DNA of 64,000 nucleotides from Prochlorococcus sp. MIT 0603. Its GTDB lineage: Bacteria > Cyanobacteriota > Cyanobacteriia > PCC-6307 > Cyanobiaceae. The notes under the pieces were generated by a model. It saw only the letters and a program-made list of their open reading frames with translations, was not told the origin of the DNA and made no database searches. A program made the translations under genes and the position numbers. This document shows, one piece after another, positions 1 to 9,936 of the stretch. The stretch is taken from NCBI RefSeq assembly GCF_000760215.1, contig NZ_JNAW01000003.1, positions 124,001 through 188,000 of the forward strand, in the 5' to 3' direction. Position 1 is the stretch's first letter. Each line of letters begins with the position of its first letter.

Positions 1-25
1 GAAACGTGTGGATGCATATTTTTCA

Positions 26-1063
26 TTATTCTATAACTTCCATTGATAAAGAATCACCCTTAATCAGATCTACAATTGTACTCTTACCAAGAACATTATC
101 GATATGTATTGGTAATAAAGAGTTTGTAGGTCTAAGAATAGCTATGTGGTGGCCCTCTAATCTAGTTCCTGCTGGAATTGCTTTAGCTGCATATAGGCCT
201 CGACGAGCATGTAATCTGGCCATCTCTTGACTCTTTAAATCAGGAATTCCCTCTCCAAGCAACTTAATTAATTTCTTTTCCCTTATTCTTAACTCTAATA
301 AATCTTCTGCTGTCATTGCGTGGTAATGGTCATTTCCTGCCTTTATTCGTGAGGTAGTAAAATGCTTTTCTATAAATACTGCTCCCGAAGTAATAGCAGC
401 CAAAATACAGTCAAAGCCTTCAGGTACTGGAACGTGGCAAGAATAACCAATACTAATATTCTGATCGGCAAAATGATCCTTTAGAGTTGATACCATTGAA
501 ATATTTGCATTATCAATTTCACATGGATAGTTAAGAACACAATGAAGTACCGTTAAATGTATCTTTGTATTTTTTATTATATGATTAACTGTGTAATCTA
601 TTTCATCAATTGTACTTGCACCTGTAGATAAAACTATAGGTTTATTTTTTTCTATTATATGATCTATTAAAGGCAAATTTGTAATATCTGATGAGCTGAT
701 CTTATGAAAAGGTACATAAGGGTCAAAGGTATCAATTAAATCTGGATCAAAGCAGGTAACAACAAAGTCCAAGTGATATTTTTTACATGCTTCAATCAAA
801 GGTTTGTAAAAGTCAAGATCATTTTGCTCAAGTCGTTTAAATAAAGAGTATTGAGTTCTTTCTGACTCTTTATCTGTATCCCAATAAGCTGGAGAATGTT
901 GTGCTGCTAATTTATCTGCTTCATAACATTGAAATTTGACACCACTTGCTCCTGCAATGGAAGCGGTCTTAATCATCTCCAGAGCCAGGTCTAATGACCC
1001 TCCATGATTAACTCCAATCTCAGCTAGCATATAAGCAGGTTTCATACAAGTGATATCTAGCAT
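26..1063 (-). CDS. neuB: NeuB-like sialic/legionaminic acid synthase
   Basis: Predicted to condense phosphoenolpyruvate with an N-acylated aminohexose to form a nine-carbon nonulosonic acid (sialic, legionaminic or pseudaminic type). The 345-residue protein has the family opening EIGVNHGG near residues 15-22, the KISSSDITNLP segment near 121-131, the EKHFT motif at 232-236, and a C-terminal antifreeze/SAF-like domain from about 285. Length fits the family. The first Met has no clear ribosome site; Met7 (base 1045) aligns better with where family members begin. No CMP-sialate synthetase (neuA) or epimerase (neuC) is in the window, so partners may lie beyond the left edge. Family is clear; the exact sugar is not. 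Confidence 0.85.
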   Translation of the reverse strand: MLDITCMKPAYMLAEIGVNHGGSLDLALEMIKTASIAGASGVKFQCYEADKLAAQHSPAYWDTDKESERTQYSLFKRLEQNDLDFYKPLIEACKKYHLDFVVTCFDPDLIDTFDPYVPFHKISSSDITNLPLIDHIIEKNKPIVLSTGASTIDEIDYTVNHIIKNTKIHLTVLHCVLNYPCEIDNANISMVSTLKDHFADQNISIGYSCHVPVPEGFDCILAAITSGAVFIEKHFTTSRIKAGNDHYHAMTAEDLLELRIREKKLIKLLGEGIPDLKSQEMARLHARRGLYAAKAIPAGTRLEGHHIAILRPTNSLLPIHIDNVLGKSTIVDLIKGDSLSMEVIE

Positions 1064-1238
1064 TAATCAATTTACATTAAAATAGTGTATTTGATCAATT
1101 GAGTTGTTTAATAGTTACAGACGTAAGAACTTTATTCTAAAAATATAAAAGTGATCCCTTAGTAAACATCTGGTTAGTTGTAAAGAGAATATTACTTAGT
1201 TGAGTATAAAATTCTAATCAAGATAGAGAGTGAAAATG

Positions 1239-2720
1239 TTAAATGATATCTCTAAATGTTCCTTGTATAATATCTTCTATAGTTATTAATATCTTTCTTA
1301 TAAAATGTTTAGAAAATACATTAGGACGTTTGGTTATATATATAATTAATTTTTCTGGTATGCTTAGTATTCTAGATAGTCTAGAGACTGGCAATGTGAT
1401 TGAATGCACTTTGTAAATACCATCAACCCTTTCAAAGCCATCTAGAGGATCAAAATAACTCATCAAATAATTAGCAAAGATAATTGCATTTTTGGAATCT
1501 AATATTTTAATTTTATTTAATTTACGATTATTAGCTTTTAGGAAATCGATGCAATCTATAGCAGAATTAAAGTTATATCCTATGTTAAGTGGAGAGTATG
1601 GAGAAGGTCCTATTTGAATTAATAATTTTTTCCAATAGGAGGCCTCAAGGGAGATCGAAGACGCAAATGTAATGACTGCATCTGCTTTGTCAAGTAAAGC
1701 ATAAGAGTCAATAACACTATCAGGATCATGTACTGTAACATTATCTCTTTTTGGAAGACTTCTTATTGATTGCAATGAAGAAGTTCTCACTCCTATTTGA
1801 TTAGGATGGATTCTTATTACTATCTCAAAGTCTTCTGAAGGAAGGTTTGTAATTAACTTAAAGATTTCCTTTGACTGTAATACTTTCCTTTGACTGATAC
1901 CCCAATCATTGCCTAAAAATCTATATTCGTCATCAGAAGAAGTATAGATTACAATTAATTGCTTTGATTTATTTAATTTTCCATAAAAACCTAACTGCTG
2001 CTTATCAGTATAAGAAGTTTCAAATGTGCTTTTCTGATTTCGTCTATCATTAAAATATTTTATAGCTACTTTGGTAGATTGTTCAGGATTTTTATAAAAG
2101 AGTAGATTAGCTCGCTTTATAGCCTCATGTGCATTATGTAAGTCTATGTTTTTATTTATATAGGGTCTATATTGCTGTCTGACATCATAAACACTAAAGT
2201 CTATTCCAGAATTTCTTGCTGCTTCCTTAGCTGCTTTACCACAAGAGTATCGACCATTAAAGATATATAACTCTTTTATATCATAAATTCTAATTATTTC
2301 CTTTATGGACTTATAGGTCTTTATAGATGCAATATGTAATCGCTTTAGAATAAATTTCCAAATACAACTTAAATCTGATATAGATTCAGCTCTAGTATGC
2401 GAGGCGACACTAGACATAGCTCCCAAGAAAAGACTGTTAGGTGTATATGTTATATCTTTAGGTTTAAACTCAGATAAATAAATATATTTTATGCCTGAAA
2501 TATTGCAAATCCTAGTAGCTCTTAACCTGCAAAAATAACAAGTAGCTGGCAAGCCTGTTGGGTTGATGCTACAACCACCAAATTTACCATCACATATAAT
2601 TCCAAGAATAGATGATTTATTGCTTATCTTTTGTAAATTTATAATATGAGCAAGATGTAGTTCTGCTACAGGTGAAAAGTTAGCTAAGCTTAGGAAGACA
2701 GCATATTCATATTTATCCAT
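1239..2720 (-). CDS. Unknown protein, possible glycan-synthesis transferase
   Basis: I do not firmly recognise this 493-residue protein. Its C-terminal half has an IRIHPNQ segment (about residue 305), then VITFASSISLEASYWKK (around 350-370) followed by a PSPYSP stretch. This recalls GT-B type capsule-synthesis proteins in which a late Ser/Thr-Ser-Glu segment binds the sugar-nucleotide. The N-terminal 75 residues hold a cluster of cysteines (CDGKFGGC, then CYFCRLRATRIC) that could bind metal. There is no signal peptide or clear membrane span. It sits between a nonulosonate synthase and a glycosyltransferase, all on the minus strand, so a role in surface glycan assembly is likely by context only. 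Confidence 0.5.
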   Translation of the reverse strand: MDKYEYAVFLSLANFSPVAELHLAHIINLQKISNKSSILGIICDGKFGGCSINPTGLPATCYFCRLRATRICNISGIKYIYLSEFKPKDITYTPNSLFLGAMSSVASHTRAESISDLSCIWKFILKRLHIASIKTYKSIKEIIRIYDIKELYIFNGRYSCGKAAKEAARNSGIDFSVYDVRQQYRPYINKNIDLHNAHEAIKRANLLFYKNPEQSTKVAIKYFNDRRNQKSTFETSYTDKQQLGFYGKLNKSKQLIVIYTSSDDEYRFLGNDWGISQRKVLQSKEIFKLITNLPSEDFEIVIRIHPNQIGVRTSSLQSIRSLPKRDNVTVHDPDSVIDSYALLDKADAVITFASSISLEASYWKKLLIQIGPSPYSPLNIGYNFNSAIDCIDFLKANNRKLNKIKILDSKNAIIFANYLMSYFDPLDGFERVDGIYKVHSITLPVSRLSRILSIPEKLIIYITKRPNVFSKHFIRKILITIEDIIQGTFRDII

Positions 2721-2770
2721 CTACAAGTGATTTATATTGTGATTGAACTCAACTTTAAAAGGGATACAAA

Positions 2771-2805
2771 AAAAGAGTATCACGGATTTGATTAAATACT
2801 CTTTT
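2771..2805 (-). terminator. Likely rho-independent terminator
   Basis: An inverted repeat pairs AAAAGAGTAT at 2771-2780 with ATACTCTTTT at 2796-2805 (10 bp, 15-base loop). Read on the minus strand the second arm runs into seven T residues (2768-2774). It lies about 105 bases downstream of the glycosyltransferase ending at 2911. The stem is AT-rich, so strength is uncertain. Confidence 0.5.
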
Positions 2806-2910
2806 AAAATAGCATAAGATAAGGGAAAGTACAATCAACAAAAATGCTAGATAAACCTCTTATTACTTTGATTATAAAGAAATATAATGATCAACGGATT
2901 AAAATTTAAA

Positions 2911-3936
2911 CTAGAATGTTCTTAAAATAGAAACTATAGAAAGTGAAAATGATTCCTCAGAATATGGCTTTGCTATTAATGAAGAGTAATTAGACATTTT
3001 GTTTAGCTCTATATCCGTAAGATTCTCGAATCTAAACATAACATCAACAATTTCATTCAAATCACTTTCATTAAAAATAAATCCATTTACACCATTAACT
3101 AGAAGGTCTGATGAAGATCCAACATTTTCAGACAAAGCAAGAAGCATTCCTGAAGAGGCTGCCTCAACAGCAACAGTTCCCCAGTGTTCTATTCTACTTG
3201 GCAAAATAAGAGTGTAATGTGATCTATAAAGCATAGATAATTTTTCTGGTTGGAGGAAATCTTCTTCAGAGATAGAATTGGATTTAGGTATCTCATAATT
3301 ACCACTGCCAACAATCTTTAGAGACCATTCACCTCCTAGTTCCTTATATCTAATAAATGATTTAATAAGCATATCAATACCTTTTCTATGTATTTTTTGA
3401 CCTACGAATAAAAAAGTCTTTTTTCTTTTAATTTTTGAATTAATATCTAATATATTAGGAAAATATTTAGATGAATAACCATAATATCCCCCATAGATTT
3501 TACTTGAATCAACACCAAATAATCTCAAAAGATTTCTTGCCTTTTCACCAGGAACTAAATATAAGTCTGCAATTTTAGAAATATAGAATCTAAAGTAAAC
3601 AGAGCCAATTAATTGTCTTGGTGTATATCTTAGGTTATTATCTACCATCATCACAACTTTAGTTCCTAAGGGTTTTAATTTCTTAGCCAATGCAAGCCAT
3701 ACATTATGAGACCATCCTGTAATAATAAGAAGCTTTATCTTGCTTAGGTTGTCTCCAAGATATTGAATAGGGTCTTCATTTTCTTTTAGATATATAGGTG
3801 GATACTTTAAGTTAGAGAATCCTTGATATGGTACATTAGGTTTATCTGAAAAGACAGTTACTTCCAGACCGCAATCAAAAAGTGATTCTATTCTTGTAGC
3901 ACAAACAGGGTATCCTTCCCAATATATGACGATCAT
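2911..3936 (-). CDS. Glycosyltransferase, GT4 family (GT-B fold)
   Basis: Predicted cytoplasmic glycosyltransferase of 341 residues. The C-terminal half shows the GT4 pattern: LFVGQKIHRKGIDMLI (around 172-190), a PSRIEHWGTVAVEAASSG segment (about 245-265) that carries the sugar-nucleotide-binding E-x7-E region in degenerate form, and a following NGFIF. The N-terminal acceptor domain is short. Donor and acceptor cannot be read from sequence. It is divergent from the UXS-like gene at 4472 across a 535-base gap, and the putative terminator at 2771-2805 closes it off from the next minus-strand gene. Confidence 0.8.
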   Translation of the reverse strand: MIVIYWEGYPVCATRIESLFDCGLEVTVFSDKPNVPYQGFSNLKYPPIYLKENEDPIQYLGDNLSKIKLLIITGWSHNVWLALAKKLKPLGTKVVMMVDNNLRYTPRQLIGSVYFRFYISKIADLYLVPGEKARNLLRLFGVDSSKIYGGYYGYSSKYFPNILDINSKIKRKKTFLFVGQKIHRKGIDMLIKSFIRYKELGGEWSLKIVGSGNYEIPKSNSISEEDFLQPEKLSMLYRSHYTLILPSRIEHWGTVAVEAASSGMLLALSENVGSSSDLLVNGVNGFIFNESDLNEIVDVMFRFENLTDIELNKMSNYSSLIAKPYSEESFSLSIVSILRTF

Positions 3937-4471
3937 ATCTAAAACTCAATCTTATATTTATATAATACAAAGTCTGAATTACATATACTCATACAACTAT
4001 TAGATTCTTCTAAGCATAATAAATGATGCTTTCTATTTACTCTTAGTAAATCACTTGAATATAGACTTGCCATTCTTTTATTATATTTTTTGAACTATAA
4101 CGCAAGTGAAAGATTTTTCCTTCGTCTCTCATCTAAGCTATAGTTTGAATTCATTGATAGAGATAGATATTCTATCAATAACAATTTTGAATTTACATTA
4201 TCATGATTACTCAAAGCAAATACTCTTAAGAATTAAATTGAAATGAAGTTTAATACTAATTATATACTGTTGAATGTAATATTTTTCATCTGTGATTTAT
4301 CTAAAAGCATGCCAAATTAGCTATTAGTAAAAAACAAACCTTCCTATATTCTAAATTTAATGCAAATTAGATATAACTGAAATGGTCATAAGTCTAGTTA
4401 AAAGGAATCATGCTCCAATTTGCGATAAAGTTGTAGTAACGAATAATTTTTAGTTCTGAAAGCATTCCATT
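3937..4471. other. Divergent intergenic region with inverted repeats
   Basis: This 535-base, very AT-rich gap lies between two divergent genes and must hold both promoters; no convincing ORF is present. Two perfect inverted repeats are visible: ATTTACT/AGTAAAT at 4035-4041 and 4045-4051 (3-base loop), and ATTGATAGA/TCTATCAAT at 4153-4161 and 4171-4179 (9-base loop). They could be operators, RNA hairpins or chance. I could not fix -10/-35 boxes because near-matches are everywhere. Confidence 0.4.
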
Positions 4472-5413
4472 GTGACTAAATTAGTTAAAAACCTAGTGAC
4501 TGGAGGAGCAGGTTTTTTAGGCTCTCACTTAATAGATCGATTAATGGAAGCTGGGGAAGAGGTCATTTGTCTTGACAACTTCTTTACAGGTCGTAAGGAA
4601 AATATTATTCAATGGATTCACAACCCTAGATTTGAATTGATTAGGCATGATGTAACCAAGCCAATCCAACTTGAAGTAGATAAAATTTGGCACTTAGCTT
4701 GTCCTGCTTCTCCTGTTAGCTATCAATACAATCCAATAAAGACTTCTAAGACAAATTTTCTAGGTACATATAATATGCTTGGCTTAGCTCGTCGTGTAAA
4801 AGCTCGTTTTTTATTAGCCTCTACTAGTGAAATATATGGTAATCCAGAGGTTCACCCTCAACCAGAGACTTATAAAGGTGCTGTAAATACAATTGGCTTA
4901 AGAAGTTGTTACGATGAAGGCAAAAGGATAGCAGAAACTCTTACATATGACTATTACAGAATGCATGGAATAGATATTCGTATTGCTCGCATCTTCAATA
5001 CGTATGGTCCAAGAATGGATCAATCAGATGGGAGAGTAATTAGTAATTTTGTAGTTCAAGGGTTAAAAAACAATCCTATTACCATTTATGGTGATGGTAG
5101 TCAGACAAGATCATTTTGTTATGTTGATGACTTAATCAAAGGTCTTATAAAATTAATGGGATGCAATCATACTGGTCCAATAAATCTAGGGAACACCGAG
5201 GAATTTACTATTAAACAACTAGCTGAAATGATCAGATCAAAAATAGATGGGAATATTAAACTAGTAAATAAAAGTCTGCCGGAAGAAGACCCTCTACAAA
5301 GACAGCCAATAATATCTCTTGCTAAAAAAGAGCTTGACTGGGAACCATTGATTTCCATCGATGATGGTTTAGATAGGACTATTAATTACTTCAAGTCTCA
5401 ACTAATGATTTAA
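4472..5413 (+). CDS. uxs: UDP-glucuronate decarboxylase (UDP-xylose synthase)
   Basis: Short-chain dehydrogenase/reductase predicted to convert UDP-glucuronate to UDP-xylose with enzyme-bound NAD. Evidence is the GGAGFLGSH dinucleotide site near residue 11, the family hallmark [15 protein letters not shown], the catalytic SCYDEGKR (Tyr-x3-Lys), and the NTYGPRM stretch. At 313 residues it is the usual bacterial length. The start is GTG; the residues just after it lead directly into the nucleotide site, leaving no room for a later start. The substrate can come from the UDP-glucose dehydrogenase at 40261-41682. It stands alone on the plus strand and converges on the 4,6-dehydratase gene at 5513. 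Confidence 0.9.
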   Translation: MTKLVKNLVTGGAGFLGSHLIDRLMEAGEEVICLDNFFTGRKENIIQWIHNPRFELIRHDVTKPIQLEVDKIWHLACPASPVSYQYNPIKTSKTNFLGTYNMLGLARRVKARFLLASTSEIYGNPEVHPQPETYKGAVNTIGLRSCYDEGKRIAETLTYDYYRMHGIDIRIARIFNTYGPRMDQSDGRVISNFVVQGLKNNPITIYGDGSQTRSFCYVDDLIKGLIKLMGCNHTGPINLGNTEEFTIKQLAEMIRSKIDGNIKLVNKSLPEEDPLQRQPIISLAKKELDWEPLISIDDGLDRTINYFKSQLMI

Positions 5414-5512
5414 GATGATTGGCTTAAGATAAATTAGTATGTTTTAAATTGTCTCCTTAAAACTTTTTAAATATAGTCTAGATATTGATATTTCAATGAT
5501 TTGAATATTTTA

Positions 5513-7468
5513 TTAAAGTTTTTGATCGACTCTGTTCCATTCTGGGACAAGCTTTGATAATAAATCCAAGGTTTTAATCACGTTTCTTTCTTTTAATAAT
5601 TCCCTTAGTATTTCAACCTCTTTCCACAATTTTTCATATGGTATTGATTTTTCTTTAGCTTTATAAATAAGTTTATGTTGGGTTGGGATAGGTTTTGCAT
5701 CAATAAGTAATTCTTCATAAAGCTTTTCTCCAGGTCGTAAGCCTGTGGAAATTATTTCAATGTCCCCATTCGGATTATCATTATCTAAAACACTAAGGCC
5801 ACTTAATCTAATCATTTGTTTTGCCAAATCTATAATGCGAACTGGCTCTCCCATATCTAGTAAAAACACATCCCCTCCTTGAGCAAGCACTGATGCTTGA
5901 ATTACTAGCTGTGCCGCTTCTGGAATAGTCATAAAGTATCGGACCATATTTTCATGTGTGATTGTTAAAGGTCCTCCCTCTTTAATCTGCTTAAGAAATA
6001 AAGGTACTACTGAACCAGAGGAACCTAAAACATTGCCAAACCGTACCATTGCATAACAAGTTTTAGATTCAATTGAAGTCTTACTTTTATTATTTATATC
6101 ATCACTCTGTTGAGCTGCTGCTTGCATTATGAGCTCTGCTAGCCTTTTAGATGCTCCCATTATATTTGTTGGTCTTATAGCCTTATCGGTTGAAATCAAG
6201 ATCATCTTCTTTACCGAAAATTCTGATACTATTTCACAAAGAATATAGGTTGAAATAACATTATTTATTATTCCTTCGATTGGGTTTTCCTCTACAATTG
6301 GAACATGTTTATAAGCTGCTGAATGATAGACAATATCTATATTGTAAGTATTGAATATTTTTCTTAAAAGTGTTTCATCTTTAGCATCACCTAAAAGAGA
6401 TATTATTTGAATCTGATTATTAATTGACTTTTTCAGCTCTTGCGTAACAGCATAAAGGTTAGGTTCACTTATATCTAAAAGTATTAGCTTAGATGGCTTA
6501 AGATCTAATATTTGACGACATAGTTCACTACCTATAGAGCCACCTGCTCCTGTAACAAATACGATGGAAGAAGTTATCCCTGGACCAAGTAAAGAAGGGT
6601 CAGCAGGAACAGAATTTCGACATAGTATGTCATCTATAGAAATAGGTTTAAGATCTTCAATTTTAGTTCTCCCAGATATAAGGTCATCTATTGAGGGGAT
6701 CTGAAATATTGGTAGTTCATATTTTTGTATATTGTTGAATATCTCCATTCTCTTTGCTCGGCTTAAGGAAGGCATAGCTATTAATATTTGGTCAATATTG
6801 TCAACAAAAGAGGGAATTAAATCTGGTGATTTTATAGGTTTGCCATATAACCTTCTCTGCCAAAGAGTTGGATCATCATCTATGAAATTTTTAACGATAT
6901 GTGTGTTGCCAATCTCTAACGAAATAGCTAGTTGAGCACCTGCCGATCCAGCTCCGTAAATTGATACTCGTGGAAGCTTAGAATTAGATGAAGAATTTGT
7001 AAATCTAAGTATATCTCTGAAAAATAATCTAGATATAGAGGTCGCTGAAGTTAACACTATCCAAAAGAGGAACCATGTATTAAATGAAGGTATAGATAAT
7101 CGAAATATTATCCCATAGAGATATGTTAAAACAAGGAATGAGAGATTTCTAAATGCCAAGAAATATATAACAAAACTACTAAAATATCTTGTTAAACTTT
7201 GATATCTAGCTGTAAAAGTATAAATTAATATGGCTGAAAGAGGAACTGCATAAAACATCCATCCATATGCATGTGCAATTTTGGATTTATACAAAAGCAG
7301 TCCTGATGGAAGGCCTAAAAGAGGTATGTCTAGCCTAAGGTAAAGACATAAAAAAATGATAAATGGTATTAGTAAAAAATCTGATGCTAATAGCAAAGTT
7401 AATTTAGTCCTTGGCTTAAGCTTTAAAAGCGCTTGAAAGAAAGAAGTATATTTGCTTATTATAGTCAT
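5513..7468 (-). CDS. Membrane UDP-HexNAc 4,6-dehydratase, PglF/CapD type
   Basis: Predicted inner-membrane sugar-nucleotide 4,6-dehydratase, probably acting on UDP-GlcNAc to give the 4-keto-6-deoxy sugar used for bacillosamine- or QuiNAc/FucNAc-type residues. The 651-residue protein has about four membrane spans in residues 25-145, a first Rossmann-like site YGAGSAG at 171-177, and the SDR site VTGAGGSIG at 305-313. STDKAIRPTNIMGASKR follows, where Met replaces the usual Tyr as is typical of this long subfamily. Length and layout match PglF/WbpM/CapD. It sits just upstream, in the same direction, of the sugar-1-phosphate transferase at 7557-8525 in reverse order, a common pairing in O-antigen clusters. 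Confidence 0.9.
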   Translation of the reverse strand: MTIISKYTSFFQALLKLKPRTKLTLLLASDFLLIPFIIFLCLYLRLDIPLLGLPSGLLLYKSKIAHAYGWMFYAVPLSAILIYTFTARYQSLTRYFSSFVIYFLAFRNLSFLVLTYLYGIIFRLSIPSFNTWFLFWIVLTSATSISRLFFRDILRFTNSSSNSKLPRVSIYGAGSAGAQLAISLEIGNTHIVKNFIDDDPTLWQRRLYGKPIKSPDLIPSFVDNIDQILIAMPSLSRAKRMEIFNNIQKYELPIFQIPSIDDLISGRTKIEDLKPISIDDILCRNSVPADPSLLGPGITSSIVFVTGAGGSIGSELCRQILDLKPSKLILLDISEPNLYAVTQELKKSINNQIQIISLLGDAKDETLLRKIFNTYNIDIVYHSAAYKHVPIVEENPIEGIINNVISTYILCEIVSEFSVKKMILISTDKAIRPTNIMGASKRLAELIMQAAAQQSDDINNKSKTSIESKTCYAMVRFGNVLGSSGSVVPLFLKQIKEGGPLTITHENMVRYFMTIPEAAQLVIQASVLAQGGDVFLLDMGEPVRIIDLAKQMIRLSGLSVLDNDNPNGDIEIISTGLRPGEKLYEELLIDAKPIPTQHKLIYKAKEKSIPYEKLWKEVEILRELLKERNVIKTLDLLSKLVPEWNRVDQKL

Positions 7469-7556
7469 TCAGATAGAAACTATATAGAGCTTATAAATAT
7501 AATTACAAATATAGCAAATATATAATATATTTCAAGATATATTTATCTAGAGATAA

Positions 7557-8525
7557 TTATAGTTTTCTAAGAATAGCTATATTGAATGGAATCGCAAAGT
7601 ACTTTTCTAAAGTTAATCCGGCTACAATTACATAGATCAATGAAAGGAAAAGCCCATTTACATCGAATAAGAAGTAAAGGAGTGAGCATATAAAAGTAGA
7701 AATTATGTAAAGAGTCGATACAAAGGCATGACTCATACCAGCCTGATGAAGCCTTTGATAGAGATGTACTTTATGAGGAGAAAAAATAGGTTGCTTTGCT
7801 ATATAGCGCCTTAACACACAAGTAAATGCATCTAGTAGTAATGGGGATGCCATGGTTAGAGCAAAGATTGAAAGCTGTGGTGTTGGGAGATGGAAAATCA
7901 ATGTTGATAACAAAGCTCCTAAGAATAGGCTTCCAATGTCTCCCATAAACAATGCTGCTGGTTGCCAATTGAAAAGAAGGAATGCAAATATGGAGCCACA
8001 GATAGGTATAAGCACCGGGAAAGATATAAAAGAAATTGAAAGCAATATTACAAACATAGATCCTGCAAGCAATCCATCTATTCCATCCATAAAATTAATA
8101 AAGTTAATTACTGATGTCGAAAATAACAAAGAAATTATAATAGTAATTAGGTAAGGGATATCAAGATCTAATAAATAGATCTGAAATGGTGAGTTATTAA
8201 TAATAAAATATGAGGTTAAGAGTTGGATTAAATATTTGTGAAATGGTTTTAAGTGATACTTATCATCAAAAAGACCTGCGATAGCTATCGGTAAAAGAAT
8301 TAAAGTATTTAAAGATGAAAATATAGTAGAGGTTAATAGAGATAAGGTTACAAATACAATGCCTCCAGCAGATGGCTTAGGCAAAACATGTGAGCTTCTG
8401 TTATTGGGTATATCTATGAAGTTAGATGTAAGTACTGGAATAATTAGAGATATACAAATATAAGAGATAATAAAAGATAAAATAAAATATATAATCTTTA
8501 ATATATAAGTTTCTAAATAAAACAT
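7557..8525 (-). CDS. Undecaprenyl-phosphate sugar-1-P transferase, WbpL/WbcO type
   Basis: Integral membrane enzyme predicted to start glycan assembly by moving a HexNAc-1-phosphate from UDP to undecaprenyl phosphate. It has about ten hydrophobic spans in 322 residues and the family's cytoplasmic motifs: NNRSSH near residue 40, LFDDK near 85, NFMDGIDGLL around 145, FMGDIGSLFLG around 193, and HKVHLYQRLHQ near 255. That last form (not HIHH) resembles WbpL/WbcO, which prefer 6-deoxy-HexNAc donors, fitting the neighbouring PglF-type dehydratase. A second, WecA-type transferase is at 38140-39117. Confidence 0.88.
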   Translation of the reverse strand: MFYLETYILKIIYFILSFIISYICISLIIPVLTSNFIDIPNNRSSHVLPKPSAGGIVFVTLSLLTSTIFSSLNTLILLPIAIAGLFDDKYHLKPFHKYLIQLLTSYFIINNSPFQIYLLDLDIPYLITIIISLLFSTSVINFINFMDGIDGLLAGSMFVILLSISFISFPVLIPICGSIFAFLLFNWQPAALFMGDIGSLFLGALLSTLIFHLPTPQLSIFALTMASPLLLDAFTCVLRRYIAKQPIFSPHKVHLYQRLHQAGMSHAFVSTLYIISTFICSLLYFLFDVNGLFLSLIYVIVAGLTLEKYFAIPFNIAILRKL

Positions 8526-8576
8526 CGATAAAAGTCAGTATTGTATGATACTAGTATATATAAGTAACATTGTAGC

Positions 8577-9788
8577 TTATATGGAATTCAAATACTTTTG
8601 AAGTGCTACGTCTTTAGCTAAATATTTATTATAATAATTCTTACCATTTTGACCATATTTTACTAATTTCTCTGGTTGTCTTGCGTAATATAATAGGAAT
8701 TCAGAAATTTTTGATATATTATAATTTTGAAAAGAAAAACCTGCCTCAGCTTGTTCTAAATAATAACTTATATCAGAAGGCGGTCCAATATATAAGACAG
8801 GTATACCCCTAGACATATAACCAAATAATTTACTTGGAACTACTAAGCCTGAAAAACTTTGTTTTAGGCTAACTAGTCCTAATGTTGATAATGATAAAGA
8901 TTTTGGCAGCATTTCCATTTGAACCAAAGGCATTATATAAACAATATTATGTAATTTGGAATTATTTACTCTAACTTTTATCTGATCTGCTTTCGTTGAA
9001 TTAGTAAAGATAAGTACTTTGATATTTGACAGAGATAAAGATACATACTCAACTGCTTCTAAAAAAGATTCCAACTCATGAGAATTCCCGATATTACCTG
9101 AATAGACGATATTAAATGTACCATATAGTTTATATTTTTGAACAAAGGGATTTTTTTCGGGATCTATATCTTCTATAGGACCTGTAGACCAATTACTAAT
9201 AATATCTATATTTGTACTTTTGACTCCTTTTATCATGAGTCTTTTAGACATATATGGTCCCAATGAATAAACAGTTTGAGCTCGCGAATAAGAGGCGTTA
9301 AAGATTATTTGGGTTAGAGGTTGTATTATTTTTGTCCACCTATTGTTGAAAGTTGCGTTGAAAACCTCTGGATAAAGATCCATTGCAATTATTTTATATG
9401 GAATGTTCCTGAGACTGGCTGCTAAGGCTGTTACTAAGATCAAAAATGGTGGATTAGTTTGAATTAAAAATAGAGAAGGCTTATTAGAGCTGAGAAAATA
9501 TATAAGAACTGATAATGAAAAGTAAATATCGTTAAATAATCTATGGAAATAGTTCCTGGGTTTAAATATTATAGGGTTTACTCTCTTGATAGGTATTCCT
9601 TTAAATGAAGGTGGTCTTCCAGAAATTATTGTAGATGAGTTTTGATAGCTGACTGATGAACAAATAACATTAATATTATAACCATTTTGATTAAGGTGAT
9701 TGACTATATCTCTGGACAACTGAGCTCCAGACCAATCCTCTGGATAAAAATACTGTTCTGCAAAGTAGATATTAGGTTTGGTATTCAA
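8577..9788 (-). CDS. Glycosyltransferase, GT4 family, WbuB-like
   Basis: Predicted GT-B glycosyltransferase of 403 residues. The N-terminus (FYPEDWSGAQLSRD) and the C-terminal PSKLFGYMSRGIPVLYIGP segment match the WbuB group, which adds a 6-deoxy-HexNAc in O-antigen assembly; IVYSGNIGNSHELESF marks the start of the donor domain. The start codon is TTG on the minus strand (base 9788); no better start precedes the conserved region. It is 51 bases upstream of the WbpL-type transferase and probably transcribed with it and the dehydratase, which suggests it adds the second or a nearby sugar. Confidence 0.82.
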   Translation of the reverse strand: MNTKPNIYFAEQYFYPEDWSGAQLSRDIVNHLNQNGYNINVICSSVSYQNSSTIISGRPPSFKGIPIKRVNPIIFKPRNYFHRLFNDIYFSLSVLIYFLSSNKPSLFLIQTNPPFLILVTALAASLRNIPYKIIAMDLYPEVFNATFNNRWTKIIQPLTQIIFNASYSRAQTVYSLGPYMSKRLMIKGVKSTNIDIISNWSTGPIEDIDPEKNPFVQKYKLYGTFNIVYSGNIGNSHELESFLEAVEYVSLSLSNIKVLIFTNSTKADQIKVRVNNSKLHNIVYIMPLVQMEMLPKSLSLSTLGLVSLKQSFSGLVVPSKLFGYMSRGIPVLYIGPPSDISYYLEQAEAGFSFQNYNISKISEFLLYYARQPEKLVKYGQNGKNYYNKYLAKDVALQKYLNSI

Positions 9789-9936
9789 TTTAAGTTATAA
9801 GCTTAATTTAGATTATATAGCAAATATTAGATGAATTATGAATTTCTTATTATTTTTTATCCAAAATAATATAAGGATAGTTTGTTAATTATAAATAGTA
9901 TTGACAATGTATCATTATTAAAACTGGATTATGATG

